Positions 1 through 6,157 of a stretch of DNA of 8,570 bases are shown piece by piece; position 1 is the stretch's first letter; each line of letters begins with the position of its first letter. The stretch lies in NCBI GenBank assembly GCA_021796055.1, contig JAJYOS010000227.1, positions 1-8,570 of the forward strand. The letters run 5' to 3'. The DNA is from Bacteroidota bacterium (GTDB lineage Bacteria > Bacteroidota > Kryptoniia > Kryptoniales > JAKASW01). The notes under the pieces were generated by a model, which did no database searches, was not told where the DNA came from, and saw nothing but the letters and a program-made list of their open reading frames with translations. The translations under genes and the position numbers were made by a program.

Positions 1-1688
1 GGCTGGAAAGCGCCGCCGAGGACGTTCGTGAGGGCAACCGTCGAGTCGGTGTATAGATTCATCTTATAGATGTTGAATATGCCGCTGCGGTCGGAAGAGA
101 AGACAATCGAGCTGTCTCCGTTGACAAATATGGGGTTGCGGGAGTCCTGCCCCGTCGGTGTGATGAACTTGTATGAGCTGTCGGCAATGTTGTACACGCC
201 GATCTGACGTGAAGCCTGAGTGGAATAGCTGAAAGTTATTTTCGATCCATCTTCGGACCACCGGGGAGCGTATATCTGTTCGCCGTTTTTGAAATGCGTG
301 AGCTGGCGAATGCCATAGATCTTGTTACCGGGCAGATTGATCTCCGCAGCGTAGAGGTTTTGAGTCCCATCGTTCGCCGCGACATACGCGACCATGCTGT
401 CATCGGAAGCAAGCGTTGGATACTGCGCCCTGAGGCTGTGGGTCAGCCTGACTTCCCTGTGTTCCTTGAGATCGTAAGAGTAAATGTCGTAGAGGCTGTT
501 CCAAAAATGGTTGTAACGGGTCTGTCTCGAGTAAACGAGATAGCGTCCGTTCTTCGACCAGGAGAGCTCACTGGCCACATTGTCGGTAATCTCTCGCTCC
601 GTACTGTCGGCCAAATTGCGAATGTAAATTGCTGACGTCCCGAAGTAGTCGTTATCCTTGTTCGAGCAATAGGCTATCGACTTCCCGTCGGGCGAGAAGA
701 CCGGGAACAGGTTGGCGAACCCGACATCACTTATGACATCTCCGCGATGGAGCGTCTCTTTGATGGGAGCGGTTTTGGTATCGTAGGTCTCTGCCAGGAA
801 GGTTTTCCATTCTCTGTAAACCGTATCGGCGGATTTTCCGAGCACCTGCTCGAAGGCGTGATTGATGGAAATGGCGTCCAGCGCCCGCATCGCGATCGAG
901 AGTCTCCGCAGGACGTCAGGGCCGTATTTTGTCGCGAGATAATGCACGAAGGCGAACCCCGCGTTGTACGTCGACTCATTCCCGAGGCTCGTCTTTCCGA
1001 AGCCGCCCATCTCATCGAGTGTGAACATCTTATTGTTCAGGACGTATTCACGCAGGATCATGTCCCGGTGTGTGTCCCAATAGTCATAGTGGAGATGCGG
1101 AATGTTGTACTGCGCCACGCCCTCGGCGAACCAGGCAGGGATGACAATGCCGCTGATCGGATAGCTTACGACGACATTGGGGTACCCGTAGAGCACGTCG
1201 GGACGGCGTTCCGCCTGATATCCGAGCCACTGCAGGTAGATGGCGGGGACGTGCCTCCCGAATTTCGTGGCGGTGTTCATTTCGATTTCGTGCGTGAACT
1301 CGTGTGTGATCACGTTCCGCAGCCAGTTGTGCGTTCCGCGGAGATCGAAATCGAGAGATGACGCCCAGATATTGATCTTATTATCGAAGAAATAAGTCTC
1401 GCCGTTAGAGTAGTCGTCGGTATCCCAGATCACGAAAGTGACTTTCTGGTCGGGGTGGTGATCGTAGAGTTTCGTCAGCGGTCCATAAATTTCTTCGGCG
1501 ATTTTAGCGACGAGCTGGGCGGTACGTTCTTCGCCGGGATAGTAATCGACATAGAAATGTTTCGTCTCGATTGTGCGCCAATTCAATTCAGGCTGTATGA
1601 ATTCGTCCTGGGCGAAGACAGCGACAGGAAGGAGCAGTATGGCCACAAGAAGAGCCGGGATGGATTTGCGGGACAGGATTGGACTCAC
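1..1688 (-). CDS. Secreted gluzincin-type metallopeptidase with TolB-like PD40 propeller (3' end outside window)
   Basis: The frame is open from the GTG at 1688 to the window edge (about 562 residues); the C-terminus is missing. GTG is chosen because it directly precedes a textbook signal peptide (Arg/Lys at residues 7-8, an Ala/Leu-rich core at 12-24, likely cleavage after VFA at 26). The next in-frame ATG is at residue 137, inside the catalytic motif. Residues 37-310 form a peptidase-MA-like domain: HEFTH at 129-133 supplies two zinc-ligand His and the catalytic Glu, and PAWFAEGVAQY at 184-194 supplies a plausible third ligand, Glu189. From about residue 319 come at least five PD40/TolB-type propeller blades, e.g. 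FSPDGKSIAY, WSEDGSKITF and FSSDRSGIFNIY. Family knowledge suggests an exported zinc peptidase acting in the periplasm or at the outer membrane; the substrate is unknown. The GTG overlaps the upstream stop as GTGA, implying translational coupling. A further domain, such as a barrel or sorting domain, could lie beyond the edge. Confidence 0.85.
   Translation of the reverse strand, partial: MSPILSRKSIPALLVAILLLPVAVFAQDEFIQPELNWRTIETKHFYVDYYPGEERTAQLVAKIAEEIYGPLTKLYDHHPDQKVTFVIWDTDDYSNGETYFFDNKINIWASSLDFDLRGTHNWLRNVITHEFTHEIEMNTATKFGRHVPAIYLQWLGYQAERRPDVLYGYPNVVVSYPISGIVIPAWFAEGVAQYNIPHLHYDYWDTHRDMILREYVLNNKMFTLDEMGGFGKTSLGNESTYNAGFAFVHYLATKYGPDVLRRLSIAMRALDAISINHAFEQVLGKSADTVYREWKTFLAETYDTKTAPIKETLHRGDVISDVGFANLFPVFSPDGKSIAYCSNKDNDYFGTSAIYIRNLADSTEREITDNVASELSWSKNGRYLVYSRQTRYNHFWNSLYDIYSYDLKEHREVRLTHSLRAQYPTLASDDSMVAYVAANDGTQNLYAAEINLPGNKIYGIRQLTHFKNGEQIYAPRWSEDGSKITFSYSTQASRQIGVYNIADSSYKFITPTGQDSRNPIFVNGDSSIVFSSDRSGIFNIYKMNLYTDSTVALTNVLGGAFQ
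1685..1688 (-). promoter_or_regulatory. GTGA stop/start overlap (translational coupling)
   Basis: The TGA stop of the M6-like gene (1687-1685) overlaps the GTG start of the PD40 metallopeptidase gene (1688-1686) in a four-base GTGA. No clear Shine-Dalgarno precedes the GTG, so reinitiation by ribosomes finishing the upstream gene is the likely way the downstream protein is made. The overlap is seen directly; the coupling is inferred. Confidence 0.7.
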
Positions 1689-4600
1689 TTAACGACTGCG
1701 ATCTTTATAATTGCCACGTCCCGTTCTTTTGATGAAACAGCTGACACTCTCGCGAAGTAGACACCGCTTTGAACATTGCTCGCGTTCCAGTCAACTTCGT
1801 TGGCGACGCCGCCAACTCCGTTCGCCTGAATAGACGCGACCTTGTCTCCCGCGAACGAGTATATTTCTATCGACACCGTAGCGTTATCCCGAAGATAAAA
1901 GTGTATTTTCGTGAGACCGTTCGTGACAGGATTGGGCCAGTTGTAGACCTGGGCCGTGGGCATCAGGCTTGGCGTCGGCACAACGGGCTGTGACGCAAGC
2001 GGCTGAGCCATCGAGCTCATATGATTGTTGTCGCCGAGCAGATTTCCCCATAACACCTGGGCTGCCGATGATCCTTTGAAAGTCCAGCTGTAGAGGTAGC
2101 CGTCGAGTCCGATTGCCGCGAGGTAAAGCTTGCCGGTCTGTGAATCATACGTTACCGCCGGACTGCCCGCGAGTCCCTGCCCGACGCTAAGCGGAAAACC
2201 CGGAAGGATTTTTGCCGTCGCGCCTGTGAAGGCGTATATCTCGCCGCCCTTCGTTCCGAAGATTATCTCAGGCTTCCCGTCACCATTCAGGTCCGCGACG
2301 ACGATCGAGCCCGATATCCTGTTGGCGTCGGATGAAAGGACTTCGCTTCCAACCGTCGAAATCGGGAAACCATCAAGGACGGCGCCAGTGTAGGAAATCG
2401 CGTAGATTTTTGTCTGAGTCGCAAATATGATGTCCCGGTTGCCGTCTCCGTTGAGGTCCGCGACTACAGGCCCGGTGGTGATCGTGTCACCCGGAAACGC
2501 CGTAAACAATTTGACCGCCGGCTGCAACGTGTTTCCCGTTCCTGTCTGAGCATAGATCGATTGCGGAGCGGCCTCAACTACAAGCGATGCCGCCGACGCG
2601 GCAAGCCAGCCGTAAGCGATGCCAATAACCGAAGGTGACGAACGGAAAGCCGTGAAAGGGTGGGTATCATTTGTCTGAATAATGCTGTCGATGTTAACAG
2701 GATAGGCGCCGGATGAACCGAGTACGTTGATGAAAGCCAGGCTGGTGTCAGCCGCCGCGAAGTTGGAGAAATTCGGCGAAGTGGCCGATGTGCCAGACGA
2801 TGAGGAATTGGCCTCTATCGCAAAATTGGCGGAGTATGACCCGATATAATTCCCGGTGGACGAAAAGATCGACCAGGCCCCGGGGCGATTTCCAAAAGAG
2901 ATAAATTTCGTCCCCATCGCGAGTAAGGGTTCCGCTGCGGGGTAACCGGCCGATGGAAGCGGGGTGGAAAAGATTGCGTCGGCTGAGCCATCATGATTGT
3001 TGTCCCGGTCGACAAATCCGTAAAACACCGAATCGTCCATCGCGTAAACCGTGTTCGAGGAAGCAGCCGCGGAAGAAACAATGGGCTGGAACCTTCCGCC
3101 CACTTTTGAAAATAATCCTGTCGAGTCGAAACCCGCCGAGGTACCGTCCATATTGAAGGCGTAGAGTGAGTCGCCGTTATTCGCGATCACCTGGAGCTTG
3201 CCGTCCGCGCTGATGTGGCCGAACACCGGAGAAGAGTTGGCAGTCGCGTCGTGAATATTTTTCGGAAATCCCGTGGTGGGCTGGGCGCTGGAGTCGCCGA
3301 CCATCACGTCGAAATTCATTACAGCTCCGGCACTGTCGAAGTTCGTTATGTACACGTGCGAATCGGCACCGCTGTAGCTGTCGGAGTTGGGCATTGTAGT
3401 CGGAGTGAACTTGTTGACGTAAGTAAGTATCGGGTTGCCCTTGAACCAGAAATCCCATGCGGAGCCGTCGTAGTAGTAAAGCTGGCCGGTGAAATCCACG
3501 ATGAGTCTTCCGATCTCGTTGGCGCCATGAGCCTCCATCACCTCTACCCCTCTGTGTGCGGGGTTGGCATTGATCGTATTTGTCGCCAGATTCGCGTCGA
3601 TCACGCTCTGGTCTATATGCCAGATGAGGATGCCGCCGTGATAGTTCGGGCGATCGCCGGGGTAGTCTGGTTCCGGTAACGCCCAGTCAAACTCGTCCGC
3701 GTCGGTCACCACTCCGTTTATGTTATAGATTTGTGTGCCGTCGAAGTATGTTGTGTCGTTTCCCAATCCGATGTTGGTCGTATGGTAACCGCCCTGGTAA
3801 TACGTAGTTATCACCTCACCGTTGTTGAGGGCGTCACGCTCGCGGTTTTCGATGAGGAAGTATTCACTTCCATTGATCGGGACTTTTAAAACGGAGTACT
3901 TGCCCGTCTCGTTGGCGTACAAACTGTATTGGGTAGCCACGGACGGTGAAACTTGGAGAGGGGTAACCCACCCGAGATAAATCTTTTCCCAGGCCGATGG
4001 CTCAGGCGGAAAAAGCCCGCCATACGCGAATATCGACTGACCGTCCATTAATCCGAATCTCCCGATCCCTGTGATGCCGGTTTGCGTATCAAAAAGGTCC
4101 GGTAGTCCGAGAAAACTTCCGAAGCTTGCCGCCAGAAGACCATTTGAACCGAGCGTCAGGTTTATAAGCGTGTCGGTCGGAGAATCCGTTATGAGGTAGC
4201 GCTCGCTCTCCGGCATGATTATGGAATTGGGGATTACAAAAGAGCCGTTATCAACCGGCTGTCCCTGGTACGACGCGCCGAACATGTTCTGAAGGCTCTT
4301 CGTGTTCAGATAGATCGAAGGAAGGTCGTAAGGCACGGGGTCGTATCCAAGGGTCGAAGTGAAATCGATGTCGCGTCCGGCCCCGGCATGAAAAATAACG
4401 AAACATTGATATTTGCTGAAGTCAAAGCTGCCGCCGTATAACGAGTCAGCCGCGTGCCAGGCGTCTTTGTAGAGTAAACCGAGGTTATCAGCGTTGCTTG
4501 TGTCGGTCTTGGGCGGGGAGTAGTACTGCATCATATGCGGAAGAGTTATGACTGAATCGAGGACGGTGTAGTCGACGTTCAGTTTGCCGCCCGAAACCTT

Positions 4601-4903
4601 ATTGAAGTAATTCTTCAGGAAGAGGAGATGATTTTCAAAGTAGGCCTTATCGTGCGGCGGGGCATCGAGGCCGCCCTCCGGCGACATCATGAAGTGTCCG
4701 TCGCCGATTGTAAGACTGGTGCTGTCGGTCTGAAACTGCACCATGATGGCGAGAACGTTGACGGTGCCGGTCGCAAGCAGCCTGTTCGGGTGGGTGCTCT
4801 GGAGGACCGTGATAGGATGACTCAACTCCATCGAACGGAGATGTTTACCCGCCGCGAAAGCCGGGCCCGCGTATCCGACGGATCCTGCGGACAGCGCCGC
4901 CAC
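1685..4903 (-). CDS. T9SS cargo-like protein with degenerate M6 metallopeptidase domain (predicted pseudopeptidase)
   Basis: Residues 45-330 follow the M6/immune inhibitor A pattern: a KNYFNKVSGGKLNVDY segment near 97-112, FVIFHAGAGRD near 168-178, then GLPDLFDT, a GIGRFGLMDG segment and PSAWEKIYLGW near 302-312. ENRERD and GILIWHID follow, as in M6 proteins. The expected HEFGHxxGxxD is instead ASFGSFLGLPD (259-269): both zinc His and the catalytic Glu are replaced, while Gly266 and Asp269 remain. I found no other HExxH, so it is probably not a zinc protease. Residues from about 550 to 970 are FG-GAP/VCBS-like repeats with two VADLNGDG calcium-binding-type loops (near 815 and 870). About 984-1072 is a FlgD-like T9SS sorting domain opening VYNWPNP and ending in AVVK. 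GTG at 4903 is the first standard start, but the basic n-region of the signal peptide lies in frame upstream, so the true start may be nearer 4933-4966. It follows porV by 37 bases. Confidence 0.88.
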   Translation of the reverse strand: MAALSAGSVGYAGPAFAAGKHLRSMELSHPITVLQSTHPNRLLATGTVNVLAIMVQFQTDSTSLTIGDGHFMMSPEGGLDAPPHDKAYFENHLLFLKNYFNKVSGGKLNVDYTVLDSVITLPHMMQYYSPPKTDTSNADNLGLLYKDAWHAADSLYGGSFDFSKYQCFVIFHAGAGRDIDFTSTLGYDPVPYDLPSIYLNTKSLQNMFGASYQGQPVDNGSFVIPNSIIMPESERYLITDSPTDTLINLTLGSNGLLAASFGSFLGLPDLFDTQTGITGIGRFGLMDGQSIFAYGGLFPPEPSAWEKIYLGWVTPLQVSPSVATQYSLYANETGKYSVLKVPINGSEYFLIENRERDALNNGEVITTYYQGGYHTTNIGLGNDTTYFDGTQIYNINGVVTDADEFDWALPEPDYPGDRPNYHGGILIWHIDQSVIDANLATNTINANPAHRGVEVMEAHGANEIGRLIVDFTGQLYYYDGSAWDFWFKGNPILTYVNKFTPTTMPNSDSYSGADSHVYITNFDSAGAVMNFDVMVGDSSAQPTTGFPKNIHDATANSSPVFGHISADGKLQVIANNGDSLYAFNMDGTSAGFDSTGLFSKVGGRFQPIVSSAAASSNTVYAMDDSVFYGFVDRDNNHDGSADAIFSTPLPSAGYPAAEPLLAMGTKFISFGNRPGAWSIFSSTGNYIGSYSANFAIEANSSSSGTSATSPNFSNFAAADTSLAFINVLGSSGAYPVNIDSIIQTNDTHPFTAFRSSPSVIGIAYGWLAASAASLVVEAAPQSIYAQTGTGNTLQPAVKLFTAFPGDTITTGPVVADLNGDGNRDIIFATQTKIYAISYTGAVLDGFPISTVGSEVLSSDANRISGSIVVADLNGDGKPEIIFGTKGGEIYAFTGATAKILPGFPLSVGQGLAGSPAVTYDSQTGKLYLAAIGLDGYLYSWTFKGSSAAQVLWGNLLGDNNHMSSMAQPLASQPVVPTPSLMPTAQVYNWPNPVTNGLTKIHFYLRDNATVSIEIYSFAGDKVASIQANGVGGVANEVDWNASNVQSGVYFARVSAVSSKERDVAIIKIAVVK

Positions 4904-4940
4904 CGCGACTAATGTCCGAAGGACCCTGCGGATTGAGAAT

Positions 4941-6095
4941 TTAGAATTCGTTTTGGCCGCCCAAATTCAGGGATAGAGAGAATCTTAGCTGGTTAGAAAG
5001 CGGGTTATTCTGATCGAACGTCGAGATATAACTGAAGTCAAACCCATAGATGTCGTAGCGAATTCCCGCGCCGAATGTGAGGAAGTTTCTACCGCCGAAT
5101 TGCGGGTTCTCCTTGTAGTATCCCATTCTAAGGGCTATCAGCCTTGGGCTGCCATACCAGTACTCCGCGCCAAAACTGACTATGATGCGCTTCAGACCAC
5201 TGCCGTCGTTCCAGGTTGTGATGAGCGACTTGGGAAGCGGGTCAACGTGGTTGACGAAAGTCCAAACGGTGTCCGGCCCTGTTATCGAGCCTATTGTGGA
5301 GTCGGTCGTCACCCGAACCATAGTCCTGCTCAGATCGAGCGTCAGGTACATATTGTTGAACTGACTCTTCAAAAGATGAATCGATATTCCTGCTCTGAGG
5401 TTGGTCGGAAGCGGATCCGCCTGCGCCTGGTCTATGTAGTACAGGTTGGGACCGAGATTGCTGAGGTCAAGTCCAAAGCCAAGCCTGTCGTCCAGGTTGC
5501 CAATCAAAGGGAGATCGAGCTTCTGCGGCCGGTACAGCAACCCGAGGTCAAAACTCACATCCGACGCGATGCCGGTGCCGACCTCCTGCTCGGTGCCGAA
5601 TGGTGCCAGCTCGCTTCTTATGTAACGGAAGTTCGCACCCAATCCGAGTCCGGGTGAAATCTGGGCACCATATCCGACGGTCACCGCAAATTCAAAAGCG
5701 TGCCAGGTGCTGATGACAGTGGGTCCGTTTGAAAGTGTCTTATTGAAAGTCCCGAGATTGAAGTAAGTGATGCTCGCAGCGAAATTCCCGTCCCAGTCTT
5801 CCAGGTAGTGCGTATAGCTGAGGAAGTCGTAACTGAGATCCGAGCTGAATTCCGGCAGCCACGGCGCGTGCGTGAGACTAATATGATCGCCTCTTAGGAA
5901 TGCAAGTCCTCCTGGATTCCAGAATATTGTCGAGCCATCGTCGGCAAGTCCTGTTCCGGTCTCACCCATGCCGCCGGCGCGCGCATTCGGAGAGATAAGC
6001 AGAAACGGCACAGCAGTCTCACCCTGAGCAAAAGCCCCTGAGCTAAACGCAAGTACCGAGACCGCGGCGACTACCATACACAATGCTATCTTCAT
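4941..6095 (-). CDS. porV: Type IX secretion system outer membrane protein PorV
   Basis: A complete 384-residue protein, the usual length for PorV (LptO). The signal peptide is MKIALCMVVAAVSVLAFSSG followed by AFA, with cleavage expected after residue 23. The mature N-terminus carries the PorV signature: PFLLISPNARAGGMGETGTG, then DGSTIFWNPGGLAFL, then a run of alternating amphipathic strands (for example DLSYDFLSYTHYL and FAVTVGYGAQI) and a strand-rich C-terminus (LRFSLSLNLGG). In characterised T9SSs PorV is an outer-membrane barrel that binds the SprA translocon, receives cargo emerging through it, and shuttles cargo to the PorU-containing attachment complex. The gene lies just downstream of porU, an arrangement also known in Porphyromonas gingivalis. 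The ATG at 6095 is fixed by a strong GAGGAG ribosome binding site. The TAA stop is at 4943-4941. No missing segments or frameshifts are visible. Confidence 0.95.
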   Translation of the reverse strand: MKIALCMVVAAVSVLAFSSGAFAQGETAVPFLLISPNARAGGMGETGTGLADDGSTIFWNPGGLAFLRGDHISLTHAPWLPEFSSDLSYDFLSYTHYLEDWDGNFAASITYFNLGTFNKTLSNGPTVISTWHAFEFAVTVGYGAQISPGLGLGANFRYIRSELAPFGTEQEVGTGIASDVSFDLGLLYRPQKLDLPLIGNLDDRLGFGLDLSNLGPNLYYIDQAQADPLPTNLRAGISIHLLKSQFNNMYLTLDLSRTMVRVTTDSTIGSITGPDTVWTFVNHVDPLPKSLITTWNDGSGLKRIIVSFGAEYWYGSPRLIALRMGYYKENPQFGGRNFLTFGAGIRYDIYGFDFSYISTFDQNNPLSNQLRFSLSLNLGGQNEF

Positions 6096-6103
6096 AAATC
6101 GTT

Positions 6104-6112
6104 ACTCCTCAT
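6104..6112 (-). promoter_or_regulatory. Strong Shine-Dalgarno of porV
   Basis: Reading on the minus strand, ATGAGGAGT is followed by an AT-rich spacer and the ATG at 6095; nine bases separate GAGGAG from the ATG. It is the clearest ribosome binding site in the window and decides the porV start. The 62-base porU-porV gap holds it and is otherwise AT-rich, without a convincing hairpin. Confidence 0.75.
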
Positions 6113-6157
6113 TTGGACACTTATAATAAACAGTTAGACCAATAATTTCTACACACG

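Noticed and set aside
731..1015. Short minus-strand frame suggesting a possible frameshift in the first gene
   Set aside because: The main frame from 1688 to 1 has no stop and reads directly from the peptidase domain into the PD40 blades through this region, so no frameshift is needed.
747..1361. Plus-strand open frame of about 204 codons
   Set aside because: It lies wholly antisense to the HExxH/PD40 gene, whose minus-strand frame is open throughout with clear motifs. The plus-strand product shows no recognisable domain or ribosome binding site.
3215..3679. Plus-strand open frame of about 154 codons inside the M6-like gene
   Set aside because: Antisense to a continuous frame with clear M6 and propeller features; low-complexity Val/Arg-rich product typical of shadows.
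1685..4903. Possibility that another HExxH in the M6-like protein restores activity
   Set aside because: I read the whole translation; His residues occur in HAGAGRD, NYHGG, IWHID and MEAHGANE, but none forms HExxH.
5100..5657. Plus-strand open frame of about 185 codons inside porV
   Set aside because: Antisense shadow of the well-supported porV gene, with no motif of its own.
6113..6157. Possible promoter in the porU-porV gap (TATTAT/TTATAA-like stretch)
   Set aside because: AT-rich, but no properly spaced -35-like box or Bacteroidota-type -33/-7 pair could be made out. The gap is short enough for simple operon read-through.
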